Shown here piece after piece: positions 38,223-48,538 of a DNA stretch of 64,000 nt. The DNA lies in contig CM030845.1 in assembly GCA_018105865.1 (NCBI GenBank), positions 7,025,890-7,089,889 of the forward strand, given 5' to 3'. This DNA is from Metaphire vulgaris. Taxonomy: Eukaryota > Annelida > Clitellata > Crassiclitellata > Megascolecidae. How positions within the stretch are numbered: position 1 is the stretch's first letter; each line of letters opens with the position of its first letter. Under the pieces are notes generated by a model, which worked only from the letters and a program-made list of their open reading frames with translations, had not been told where the DNA came from and did not search any database. A program made the position numbers and the translations under genes.

Positions 38223-41200
38223 CACGTGATTTACTTACAAAATGCATCGTGAAATCTTTGGCCACCACAGCTGGTCCAAACGGAACTATGGGGTTTTGCA
38301 ATCCCCCAGTGTAACTTCCCTGAAACAAAGTTATATTGGCAAAATCTAACGAAACGCCTTTCTACACAATATCTCTAAAATCATTTAACTCACTTAGCGT
38401 GAGAAATGGCTCTGCAGGGGGTTCTGGGGCCCTTTCCCCATACTGAATGCTTGCCCACCCCCACCCCATTGGCCCCATACTTTAGTGCACTCATTCTCAG
38501 CACCTGTAGTGCAGACTCGTCCAGGTTTATAAAAATAATACTTGGCCCACATGCTTAGAAGTTGCCACCCCGCTTTCTAAACTCTGGAGTCGCCACTGCT
38601 TAGCGTAGGTAATATTATCGCTTTTGATAAGCTAAGTCGATGTACTGTACCACTTCCAAAACTAGCACCAATGTTCATATATCACTACTGTCACGATAAT
38701 ATTACAGTTTCCTGATGTTTATGCTTAACGTAACGTAACGTCTTCATTGGACGAAGCGCTGTTGTATAACTATTTATTCGTTGCTAAGCAACATAATTTA
38801 ATAATGGGCGGAGATTGCTGAGACGACGTTGTTTAATAATTATTGCTTGGCCTAACTTTGCTTTCAATATAAATAGCTAATGAAATACTGGCGTATTGTG
38901 TCGCATTTGTCAACCGGGCAATGTTTTTTATGTTACAGAAAGCGAGTTGTTTCCTCACATGCGTTTTACCTACTAAATAAGAATTTCTTTCCTTATTCTG
39001 AATGAAGCCAACGTTTTCCGAGTGCTAGATCCTGCCACCGCTTTCACTTACTGCGGCCATGATTCCGGTTCCGATGCAGAAGGCGATGGGAAAACTGGGC
39101 ATCACCGACGAACTCTTCCTTTCCGGATCTGTGCAGCTGAGGGCGACGACCAGGAGGTTAAAGGTCAGAATGCCTTCGATGGCCATTCCCATTCCGGCTG
39201 TGACTCCGGGACCCGGTAGGATCGGCCTGAACGCTTCCTGTTGAGGACGCGGAGTTAACCTGTTCAGCATCATAAGATTTGCCAGGTAAAGGTGCAGCGC
39301 TTTAAAGGTGACCGAATGCACAGTCGGCATAGGCGTCAACTTTTGTTAGGCCTCTACGCTCGAGGCCTCCACTTTTTGAAGATTGTCATGTCGAAGGGGG
39401 AAGGTATAGGGTTGGGTCCCCACTTTTTCATCCAAGTTTACACCAATGATAGTCGGATTAAGTCGCAGATTTTCAAACTAAATCCGAGATTTGTGCTTTA
39501 GCAAATGACGATCGTTGGTGGCTGGAAAGCGTCACACCAGAAGTTAGGCAAGATCAGAATCTGACAGTGACCAATTGACCAGTTGACCAAGGCTTCGATT
39601 TCAATTTCAATGGGCCTATTTGGAATACCTGTGTTCACAGGTTGCATCTACTGAGACTTTCCAGACAGAATTAATACGAACTCAGTCCCGTGCTTTAGAT
39701 GAGATCTAATAAAATCTAGGACATTTATTAAGGCCATCTTTACTTACTGTACAATGGCGCTATGGAATAAATATTTTCTGAATTATAGTTAATGAAAAAC
39801 GCTGATCATGTCTAAGTAATGTCAGGCTAATCGGCCACAGTGTAAGTGCACCAACAACAATCGACCTATCGTAGGCTAATACCAGGGTGCGATTTGTGAC
39901 CTGGAGCAGTGGGGGGATATGTCGAGCTTGGGGGATGTAGTTGTTGGAAACTGTAGCAGTGGGGGATGTAGTGTTGGGGATGTAGCAGTAGGGGGATGCA
40001 GTTGGGCAGTGGGGGGGAAGATTCCCCTCCCCCCCCTCCGCAAATCGCGCCCTGGATAATACACAAAGTCCAGAGCAAAATCTGAACCATTATTACGAAG
40101 CAGAAATTTCTGTTTGTGCTGTGAGCCCGACTGCTTACAATTTCCACAGCATCTTTCTTCACGGCAGGGACGACACTAAGATATTTTAAAACTCCGTTTG
40201 AATTTAAATTTGGTTGGATCAATGTAAATAATGAAGTAAAATAATCAGATAACTCACGCATAGCCTATCATTCCTCCTGCTGCTGCTCCTGAAATTTCTG
40301 CTCCCATGTAAAATATCGCTACAATACATGACATAAACAAATAAACAGCATCTCTGCAATATAACGCGATACCTTACCCACCATAGACTGTCACCCGTTT
40401 GTCCGACCGGATACCCTGGATTTGACCTGGATCTTCAATGATTTGGATTTGGTGTGCCATCGGTTGATGCTCCTGCGCATTATGAAGTGGCGCTATAGAA
40501 GTTTAAGATTAGATTAAATTGTTAATTTCGGTTGCTAACTTGCTGCACGCTAACTGGACACTGACACGCTAATCCGGTCTTAATGTCCAGGGTGCGATTA
40601 TTATGCGTTTTTATAATATAGTTATGTCCAGCTGCTTGTCAGGTATTTGCTATAGCGTTATTGTTCTTGCAACTTTCCTCAAAACAGCGACGTTCATACC
40701 TAGCCCTGTTGGGTTTAGGGATTATTTAACCCTTCTGGTTAAGAACGACTCATTAATTGTCAAATTGGTCTGGATCAGTAGTCAGAACCCAACTGCTTTT
40801 CTCCGTAAAATCGAACTCTAGTGGCAACATCGTCTAGCGCCCTGCGACCCAACAATGGTTCGACACCAAACATTGAATAAAGGAGCTAGTAGTCTGTATA
40901 GATTGTTATCTAAAAAATATGGACTAATTAATAATTAATATCCAGTGTTTTATCGTCGTAGCAGACATAGCCGTAAAGACGTTCAACAAAACAGACAACC
41001 TCAACCAAACAAATACGTAGACTTTTATTAGACTAATAAGTTCGATCCTCCCCACTTTTGAAAGGCTGAGCTAGAGGACGAGAAAGGTGTAGGGGTGGTT
41101 TCCCAATTTTTCATCCAAGTTGACCTCGATGTGACGAATCCGGTCTTAATGTCCAGGGTGCGATTTGTGACCTGGAGCAGTGGGGAGATATGTCGAGCTT

Positions 41201-41639
41201 GGGGGGATGTAGTTGTTGGGAAATGTAGCAGTGGGGGAAGTAGTGGTGGGAGATGTAGCAGATGGAGATGCAGTTGGGAAGTGGGGGGAGGGAAGATTCT
41301 CCCCTTCCCCCTACAAATCGCGCCCTGTTAACGTCTACCTCTGACGAGCGAGATGCGTCCAGCGACGAAGAATCCCCAGATTCCGGACGGGTTGATGGGA
41401 CACCCGCAGAGCGGTCCGTATCCCTCAATCAGGGCCATTATGACGAATCCGGCGAAGAGTCCGAAGTGGGTGGTGGAGGGTTTGTAGGCGTCCGGGTTGA
41501 GGGTCGTCAGAGCCCAAATGACGATCGTCAGGATGAACGTGCAGAGGATGAACTCGACGACTACTTCCACCCAGAAGTACGGATTCAGAAGGTCGTGAAC
41601 GTTCCTCATCAGGTACGCTCTTATTTTGGATCTCAACAT
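37782..41639 (-). CDS. Aquaporin with NPS/NPI pore motifs (5 coding exons, 268 aa)
   Basis: Joined coding exons in transcript order: 41639-41339, 40318-40258, 39259-39052, 38319-38239, 37937-37782; 807 nt including stop, intron phases 1,2,0,0. The length and six-helix pattern fit the MIP/aquaporin family: first half-helix GCPINPSG (Asn83), helix 3 SLVRAIFYMGAEISGA, loop ALTPR and GVTAGMGMAIEG, second half-helix YTGGLQNPIVPFGPAVV (Asn199), helix 6 EVYWAGPFIGATVGAVFY. Both Asn-Pro pairs are kept but the Ala is Ser and Ile, and the Arg that normally follows the second NPA is Val. Predicted channel for water or small solutes; selectivity is uncertain. Tail-to-tail with kinase 2. Confidence 0.9.
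38181..38219. repeat. (AT)n microsatellite
   Basis: Pure TA array in intron 4 of the aquaporin, about 20 bp after the exon 4 donor. Confidence 0.95.
38239..38319 (-). CDS. Aquaporin exon 4: second pore half-helix
   Basis: 81 nt, phase 0 both sides: GSYTGGLQNPIVPFGPAV and VAKDFTMHF. This is the region of the second NPA box, here NPI followed by Val rather than Arg. Acceptor TTTGTTTCAG, donor TTT|GTAAGT on minus. Confidence 0.92.
38401..38598. mobile_element. MITE, family C (decayed)
   Basis: The right end GGAGTCGCCACTG fits family C; the left end is eroded. The 8-bp duplication CTTAGCGT is perfect (38393-38400 and 38599-38606). Intron 3 of the aquaporin. Confidence 0.8.
39052..39259 (-). CDS. 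Aquaporin exon 3: helices 4-5
   Basis: Encodes ALTPRPQQEAFRPILPGPG, VTAGMGMAIEGILTFNLLVV, CTDPERKSS and FPIAFCIGTGIMAA. Acceptor CTGAACAG fits phase 2 from exon 2; a second AG 22 nt later would break the frame. Donor GCA|GTAAGT. Confidence 0.9.
39883..40054. mobile_element. MITE with CAGGGTGCGATTTGTGACC ends
   Basis: Right end GCAAATCGCGCCCTG; flanks GCTAATAC and GATAATAC match 7 of 8. Intron 2 of the aquaporin. A sister copy sits at 41154. Confidence 0.88.
40258..40318 (-). CDS. Aquaporin exon 2: helix 3
   Basis: A 61-nt exon, phase 1 in, phase 2 out: IFYMGAEISGAAAGGMIGY. Acceptor GTATTGTAG, donor GC|GTGAGT on minus. Confidence 0.88.
40380..40510 (+). repeat. SINE 3' half
   Basis: CACCCGTTTGTCCGACCGG, GGATTTGACCTGGATC, CCATCGGTTGATGCTCC and GTGGCGCTATAGAAGTT. 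Parts recur at 16760 (CACCTGTTTGTCCGGCC) and near 46370. Intron 1 of the aquaporin. Confidence 0.65.
41154..41327. mobile_element. MITE with CAGGGTGCGATTTGTGACC ends, beside a splice donor
   Basis: Right end CAAATCGCGCCCTG; flanks TTAATGTC and TTAACGTC match 7 of 8. The right duplication (41328-41335) overlaps positions +4 to +11 of aquaporin intron 1, so the element landed 3 bp inside the intron. Confidence 0.88.
41339..41639 (-). CDS. Aquaporin exon 1: start, helices 1-2, first pore half-helix
   Basis: Encodes MLRSKIRAYLMRNVHD, FWVEVVVEFILCTFILTIVI, a loop, GLFAGFVIMALI, GCPINPSGIWGFFVAGR and ISLVR. The ATG at 41639 gives about 22 residues before helix 1, a normal aquaporin N-terminus. Donor AGAG|GTAGAC on minus. 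An upstream 5' UTR exon cannot be excluded. Confidence 0.87.
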
Positions 41640-41809
41640 TCTTTCTGTCTGTCGTTCGGGTTTCCAGGAAAATGCTTTCCCCTAGACGATTTCAGCCAGA
41701 AGAGAATGAAAAACGAGAAGATTATTTCTGTAAGAGGATTGCGAGAAACTTCGGCTAAATCTCTCTCTGCGTCATCTTAACATTTTACGCGAAGTTCTAA
41801 TGTCTAACC

Positions 41810-42266
41810 CAGGGATCGGCAACCTTTTGGACAGCAAGGGCCAAATTGCTATTGACAGTGTCTGTCCGAGGGCCATGTAGCCTAATTAAATAATTTTTCG
41901 ACGGCCCCAAAAATGTTTTAAAGTTTATGTCTTTTAGAAGGTTTGTGCTGGAACAAGTTCGAACGTTCTTAAAAATATTCATATCAAGTGCAACTACTGT
42001 GGCTCACAAGTTTATCGTATAAAGTTTCATTATAGTGAAAGTTTCATTACTGTGACAACTACGACGCAGGAAGAAGCCTAGTGTTTTCTAAATCAACAAG
42101 GCTATAAAACACTACTAGGTTGTCCTTACTTTTGACTATTTTGCAGTCCATTATTCTTACCTTGCTGAGTGGCTGGATAGAAGAAGTCGGACAATTACCG
42201 ACAAGCAGCGAATTTTTATACAATACAATGGCATTGAACTGCATACTGGCCGGTCGTCAACCCCTG
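41810..42266. mobile_element. hAT-like element, non-autonomous
   Basis: CAGGGATCGGCAACCTTTTG at the left and GGTCGTCAACCCCTG at the right follow the hAT GGTCGGCAACC pattern. Flanks match poorly (about 5 of 8), so the ends are decayed. It starts 170 bp upstream of the aquaporin ATG and could lie in its promoter region. Confidence 0.65.
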
Positions 42267-43130
42267 TTTAATAACTGGACGCGAGTGGTTTCCTCCGCTG
42301 CTGTAGCCGGTTAAGCAACCCGCAGCTGCTGGAATTCTCCCTATCCTTCAAAGATATATGCTAATGTTTACATCTAATTACATCTGTCGACGGGACAATA
42401 TAACGGACACGTTTGCCGTCGGTCGATGTAGATTGGGTGGATGGATGCGAACGCAGGGGGCGTTCGTAGGAATTCGTTCGGAGAACGGCGGGAATTGACA
42501 AAAGTCACAACTAAACCACACAAGAATCTGTAATCGTTGCTTGACGTCAATTGAATTTGAAATTATTCGAATCTCCGTCGTCGACGCACAGTCACCCGAT
42601 ATGTCTCTACATATTTCCGACTCGAATCTACACGAGACTGTCGCCCTTGAGTCTCTACATGCAGAGGTCTTGCATCAAATCATCAAGTAAAATGCAGTAA
42701 ATGCAATTTCATCAGTCCAATAGCGATAGAATTCACAATAGCAGTACGCAATCAATTATTTTTTTATTATTGAGATGATTTTAGATTAGCTTAGTCTTGA
42801 GTTTTCAAAAGTAAAACGTCAAACTACTTTCCTCGTGAAATACGGTGGTACAATTTATAGTACATTTTACATAAACCTACAACTCGAACAAAATTAAACT
42901 TACAGTATTAAGCCTAAATGTTGCAATGAACTGTCTGACACAGAAATTAGAGGTAGTTGTCGCCAACTGATATGGAAAGCTATGTCGATTGATATGCCAT
43001 TTCTATTAAGAAATTACTGTTCTCGAGCTAATCTGCTGATAAGGGGCCCTTTCTTTTCTATTAAGCAGAGAAACACACAAAAAGAAAATACTTGAAACCT
43101 GTATCTTCAACAACTTTCTCTAATGATCAT
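42267..43130. other. Unassigned region upstream of the aquaporin
   Basis: No gene recognised. TCTCTACAT repeats loosely around 42600-42665. AT-rich after 42700. Confidence 0.4.
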
Positions 43131-43263
43131 AAAAGACGTGGAAAGAATTCTCACACTTGAAAGGAAATGTTATAGAAAAATACTAATTGGGTGGCTCGAA
43201 AAGATTACAAATGAAGAACTGTACAAGAAATTCAGTCAAAGCAAACTGTGCTGCATGGAGTAA
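43131..43263 (+). pseudogene. LINE ORF2 C-terminal fragment
   Basis: Plus strand reads ERILTLERKCYRKILIGWLE and KITNEELYKKFSQS, the E.RC.R.IL...W....TNEE motif after the RT domain of endonuclease-type LINEs. Only about 45 codons remain. Confidence 0.75.
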
Positions 43264-43482
43264 AACAAAGGAACCCCAATCTGTTTTGAATTTTGAACAT
43301 ATACAGGTAGGCCTAATATGTGTCACATAATTATATGCCCAATGAAGGACAGAAATAGGCTATTAAAGCGCTAATGCTTAAGGAAAATGGAGGGTGCCAA
43401 TAGCAAAGGACAATCACACAATGAATGGTGTTGTAATATACTGTAATATTGAAGAATGGCGTGGAAGCAGTTTGACAACGGC

Positions 43483-43665
43483 CAGTGTTTATTCTAGCCA
43501 CCTTGACATTGGGGGAGGGGAGTTGGAAATGTTTAGGGGGACAAGATTTGTCTCTCCGCGCTTTTTTGTGGGGGATTTCCATCTCCAAGCCAACATATAC
43601 AATTTTGAGGGGGATTTTTAAAACTTGGGGGGATTCCCCCCAAAACAGGCCTAGAATAAACACTG
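43483..43665. mobile_element. MITE related to family A
   Basis: CAGTGTTTATTCTAGCC and GGCCTAGAATAAACACTG ends are near-perfect inverted copies; flanking duplication is eroded. Confidence 0.8.
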
Positions 43666-43771
43666 GATAGCAGCTGATGATGATGATGACTGCTAAGGGG
43701 TGGTTGCTACACTCGTTTACCTCTACCTATTCTCTGAAAATGTCGTATTGTACAGTGTACAGTATATTGTT

Positions 43772-43888
43772 CGGTGGCGTATCCAGGGTTCTGGAATATG
43801 GGGTAGGGGGGCACACCGAGACACTTTCGAGTGAGAAATTCTACAAGCAAAAATCAACACCACGAAGCAGTTCTTGGCACAATCGCGT

Positions 43889-43948
<60 letters not shown>

Positions 43949-44070
43949 AGTCTGTTCCAATCAATCTATCAAACCCACCCCACCCCAATTTTTCGGTTTT
44001 GCACGCAACCCACGATTGATCTCACCCACATTAGGGGAGACTCCGTGCTCCCTCCGTGGCTCTGCCAGTG
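43772..44070. mobile_element. MITE, family D, carrying (AT)n
   Basis: CGGTGGCGTATCCAGGGTTC and CCGTGGCTCTGCCAGTG ends. An (AT)n array fills about 43891-43946. ORFs rich in Ile-Tyr here are artefacts. Confidence 0.65.
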
Positions 44071-44867
44071 ATAATTGTTACGGTATATACTGCTTGATTC
44101 TGCATTCAAAGCAATTGGTGTCAATTACGCACTAATAAATGCAAAATACTGTTGGCCCCTATTGCTAAATGGCACGAAGCACATATTAAATACAACAGTT
44201 GTCAGTTGCATCTCTTTCGATCTTGGTTCTTGACTGTCCAACAATGTTTACGCTAGGCCTTCTCGGGGGGAGAGAAATCCCCCGTTTTAATTTCCCACAT
44301 TTTTTACATTTGGCAAGTAGTAGCCTATGACCTCCCCAATGTCTGTTCGTCCCAAAAATTTAAACTCCCCTCAATGTCTAGGCCGCTAGGCGGCTAGAAT
44401 AGCCACTGACTGTCCAATGCAGTTAATGCACACAATGTAGACTTTACAGTATGCCCCGAATGTTTGTTTGGTAACGTGCTGTAGTCGAATAGACCTGACA
44501 AAAATCTGTTTAAATTAATCCCCATCAGGTACTTCAAAAGCATTTGTAAATGTCCCATCAGGTTTCGGAAAAGTAGGAAAAACCCGGAGGAAAGACCGCC
44601 ACCCATAGCAATGCGAGAATTAACGGGAGCTTAACGCGTGCATTCTGAATAACGATATACAATTAGGCCTACAGCACAAGCTAACTGTGTAGTGCTAGTG
44701 ATGTTTATCGTTACGAATGCTACAAAACTTCACTACTGTAGCTTGAAAGTAGTCTTGTAAAGTTTTTGTTTGTGAATACACAAATGAATCAAGAGTAAAC
44801 AATCTAGGCCCTACTCTAAGGTAGGCCTAAAGGTACGTCCCATACTAGAGTTCGAGCGGCAAGTTCC
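44071..44867. other. Unassigned AT-rich region
   Basis: About 44268-44395 is a decayed G/C-tract element resembling the ends of 43483. No gene. Confidence 0.45.
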
Positions 44868-45062
44868 GGTGCATATCTCAGGTCAAAGAAATCAGCGACG
44901 TAGGCGGTATAACCAATTAATCTGGGTAAGGTTGCCATTACTTTCCCAAGACGGTAGACCCGTTTTACCTCGCAGCTTAACGCTGCTCCTCAGTTTACTA
45001 TCTTCCTCTAGCGAGTAAGGGGTGAGTCGACCTTAGGGCTACTGCGGGTATCGAACCCGCGG
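44868..45062 (-). repeat. tRNA-headed SINE sharing a domain with the 5S SINE
   Basis: On minus, B box GGTTCGATACC is followed by CAGTAGCCCTAAGGTCGACT, GCAGCGTTAAGCTGCGAGGT, AAAGTAATGGCAA and CCGCCTACGTCGCTGAT. The later blocks match the body of the 5S-derived SINE at 32934. The head is cut by the MITE at 45064. Confidence 0.78.
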
Positions 45063-45063
45063 C

Positions 45064-45236
45064 CAGTGTTTCATCCAGACTCCAGGCCTTTGGGGGGGGA
45101 ATCGACTTGGTTGGAGGGAAAAAGACAGTTCAATGCAAAATTGTTGTAAGTGCTGGGATTTTTTTGGTGGGGGAAGGAATTTGGAGGGTTGGGAGGGGGG
45201 AGATCTCCCCTCCTAACAGTCCTGTATAAAACACTG
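45064..45236. mobile_element. MITE inserted in the head of a SINE
   Basis: CAGTGTTTCATCCAGACTCC and GTCCTGTATAAAACACTG ends; flanks CCCGCGGC and CCCAAGGC match 6 of 8. It interrupts the tRNA-like SINE head right after the B-box stem. Confidence 0.78.
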
Positions 45237-46172
45237 CCCAAGGCCTTCTGAATCTGACCCATCGTCCAACGTCATTTACACAATGAAGCATTAAAACCGC
45301 GTCTTTTAATAACAGAAATCAACGCTTAATATTGAAATTGGCAAGTTCAAATGGGCAAATTCACTGTGCGACCTCATCGTCCTCATTGTTCCATCACGCA
45401 GTCAGGCAACCGCTGTATACCGGTAATCACAGGCCATATACATATAGCAATCTCCGACTCTGTATAATTAAATGTAAGTTACAGTAGGCCTATATTGCAC
45501 AAGATTAACCATATCAAAAGCAACTATTACTCGTTGCACAGGAGTTATGACTACAAACGAATAGCATCAAACAATAGCGTCAAAAATTGCTTATAAATTG
45601 AATCGACACACACTGCGTTTTTCTTTCGTTTGCCTCATACTCATTAGGCCTTGTAGGACCCTCATCTGTACATCAGGCTACACTTTATAATCATTGGCAA
45701 ACGACAAGTCATGCATTGCATCGATTCTATTAATCAGGCTGTCCCCGGCGGAGCGCTATACAAATTCCTTCTACTTAGGTCTACTCGATTGGTCTGACCT
45801 GCCGAGTCATTCTACCCCATTAAGGAATCCATTCGTCTGTTTAAAATTATCTAAATCCTTAAAACCCAACAGCCGTCATTGATCTACGCGCTTTGGACGG
45901 TTAAGTGAAATTTCCTGTTCCGCAGAATAGATAAAATGAGGATAAACTGAAAGTGATGCAGCATTTCACAACCAACCACCACCGTGCCTCGGCCAGAAAG
46001 GAAGTCTTGACTCTTGTTCTTGCCGAGCACCTGCTCTTGTAACGTAAGGCGATCGAAGTCGATCGCCGTTTATTATAGCCCAATTATTCCCTATAGTAAC
46101 ATTTGCAAAATAAATTTGAAAATGTCGCACAATCAGGATTGATTTTAAGCAGTTAATTACCACAGACTTCAG

Positions 46173-46203
<31 letters not shown>

Positions 46204-46369
46204 ACAACGTAGAGATTTATGTGGCAACTAATACAGTGACTGCGTGGACACATTACAAATCATATGATGTATTAATAAAATTCCCCACCGAGGCCTGTAT
46301 AGAATTCAATCTCGCTACTTTTTTGTATTTATTTATGTTGTATTTATGTTGTATTTAGCCTGGAATCTG
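45237..46369. other. Unassigned region
   Basis: Short ORFs without recognisable domains; an (ATT)n array at about 46174-46203. Confidence 0.4.
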
Positions 46370-46499
46370 GAAGTACGGACTGACCTGACTCGATTACAAC
46401 CTCAATTCACCACGGACAAGATCACGACTACGATTATTTACTGAAGCGACCATCGACTGGTGCTGATGTAGCCTACTACTGCAATGACGCTAAAGAAGT

Positions 46500-46573
<74 letters not shown>

Positions 46574-46574
46574 G

Positions 46575-46615
<41 letters not shown>

Positions 46616-46692
46616 ACTACTACTACTACTACTACTACTACTGCTGCTGCTGCTAGCTACTACTACTACTACTACTACTACTGCTGCTGCTG

Positions 46693-46755
<63 letters not shown>

Positions 46756-46765
46756 TTTATCTTAA
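46370..46765 (+). repeat. SINE 3' tail followed by (CTA)n/(CTG)n array
   Basis: The SINE 3' half (CATCGACTGGTGCTGATG, AATGACGCTAAAGAAGT) leads directly into about 258 bp of alternating CTA and CTG blocks (46498-46756). The poly-Thr/Ala/Tyr ORF is an artefact. Confidence 0.88.
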
Positions 46766-47705
46766 AACTTCAACCTTGTAGGTGACATCAAACACACTTA
46801 ACTCCTCTACCAGATTCCTACCAGAGTTTAGTCTTATGTTCTACTTGCCCGAGGTTGGTGGTTCAGTCACTCCAGTGCTCCCATGTGAAAGAGGACATGC
46901 GGTGAGATGGGACCATATTGCTAGAATTTACTACCGTGGATTTTTGATTAATTAGTCTGAGAACCATCAAAATCAAATTATTTGAGAGCGGCCTTACTCT
47001 CTGCCGCCTATGACTTAAAGTTAATTAACAACATGTTGCTATCAGCCTATTTGATCGATATTTCAATTACTATACGTGTCTAACCGTAGAATTAAAATAT
47101 TAAATTCAACGTATCTAACAATCTATGTAAACACAGTTTGATTGATGGGTCCAAACAGCACGCGTGGAGGAAAAGTTAAATGGGGTGGCCTTGTTAAATA
47201 TGGGGTCTGTTGGTGGGCAAAACGTGTAAATTTTGTATCAATTTTGTAGATATTCTACCATTCTCAGCTTAATGTTTAATGGTTGAAGCGTCGTCCATAC
47301 CGATGCTAGAATAATGTCACGAATATGTATTCAAACTTTGTCCAAAACAAAAGGATGCATTAGTTAAAATCTCGGAAGTTTAAATTTGTTGATAAACACT
47401 GGAGCGGTTGCAAATTTATATAGCGGAGTTCTCTTCTGCTTGAACGATGTCAGCACTCAATCTGACTATCGCAGTTTGTAAACATTGGAGTTTAGACTGC
47501 AAAAATAATTTCATTTTGAAGAGTATTTGTAGTGGTATGAGGATCATTTATTTATCACGTGTCTTACTTTTTGGTATTTATTTTTATGTAAATCATTCAA
47601 GTTGTGTTGATCCCATCATTCTTTTCTTAAATGTCTATTAATCTGTTATAAAGTAATCCTTTTTGAAGATGATGTAATATTTATCTTATACAGTACTCAG
47701 TAGAA
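46766..47705. other. Unassigned region
   Basis: No domain, element end or RNA gene recognised. Confidence 0.4.
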
Positions 47706-48110
47706 CAGGGGCAGGCAACATACGGCCCGGGGGCCAAATGTGGCCCATGAGAGGCTTTAGAGCGGCCCGCCGAGGAATTGTTCACAACATGTAATTTTTT
47801 CTCTATAATAACTCATAGTGTAACAAAAACAATACATATGAAAATGAAAATTTGTTTAAATGTTGTTTACAAGACCCTTATTTGCTAAATATAGCAGCTG
47901 GTCGGCATCTATGTTTCATACATATCTATGATCAGCAGTGTGACTTGAATCTGAAGAACATATTTAATAGATCTGAACAAGTTGACAAGTTTTATGGATG
48001 ACTGAATGATACTAAGTTTCCCAATCTCAGAAGCATGTTGATGAAGCTACTTGTGATGCTTGGTTCAACATATATTTGTGAGCAGACTTTTCAACTATTA
48101 ATTTAAATAG
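47706..48110 (+). pseudogene. Decayed hAT element with transposase remnant
   Basis: Left end CAGGGGCAGGCAACATACGG is hAT-type. Plus-strand LMKLLVMLGSTYICEQTFQL near 48037-48096 matches the conserved FGSTY.CE..FS segment of one hAT transposase clade, followed by a stop. The right end is not identified. Confidence 0.72.
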
Positions 48111-48349
48111 GTAATCACGGGTGGTCGCTACTCCCACGTAAACAGAAAATAATCCGAAAGTAGTCCGTTTGTACAGAAAGAAGTTCCAAAGCCGATGACT
48201 GCTCCATAGAGATCTTGAGAGGCATATTATGAGATCTTGAGAGGCGTATTATGCTGTATATTTTTACTTTTTCACGATATAAGGTTACGAGAATTTAAGA
48301 TAACATAGCAAAGAAATGGATAAAATATATAAGTTAAATCTATGATATG

Positions 48350-48538
48350 CAGTGGCAGCTCTAGGATTTGGCAAGTGGGGGGCCGTTGGGGGGCAACTTC
48401 TAATCATGGGGGCCAACCATTTGTTGTTTAATGTATGTAGCATTAAGTATAGGGTCCCAACTGGGGGGCCACTGGGGGGCCAGACACTCAATAGGGGGGA
48501 ACGGGCTCCCCCTGGCCCCCCCGGTGGAGCCGCCACTG
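48350..48538. mobile_element. MITE, family C
   Basis: CAGTGGCAGCTCTAGGATT and GTGGAGCCGCCACTG ends, perfect 8-bp duplication ATGATATG. It lies inside a longer stretch whose two halves (GGGTGGTCGCTACTCCCA near 48119, GGGAGTAGCGACCACCCA near 48624) are themselves inverted. Confidence 0.94.

Noticed and set aside
39238..39240. CAG at this position (minus) as the aquaporin exon 3 acceptor
   Set aside because: It would start the exon in phase 0, which does not match the phase 2 end of exon 2; the CAG at 39260-39262 does and restores the ALTP loop.
41262..41780. 172-residue plus-strand ORF
   Set aside because: Antisense to aquaporin exon 1 and part of a MITE; it lacks domain features, whereas the minus strand has membrane helices and pore motifs.
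46484..46765. 93-residue Thr/Ala/Tyr ORF
   Set aside because: Wholly composed of CTA/CTG repeats behind a SINE tail.
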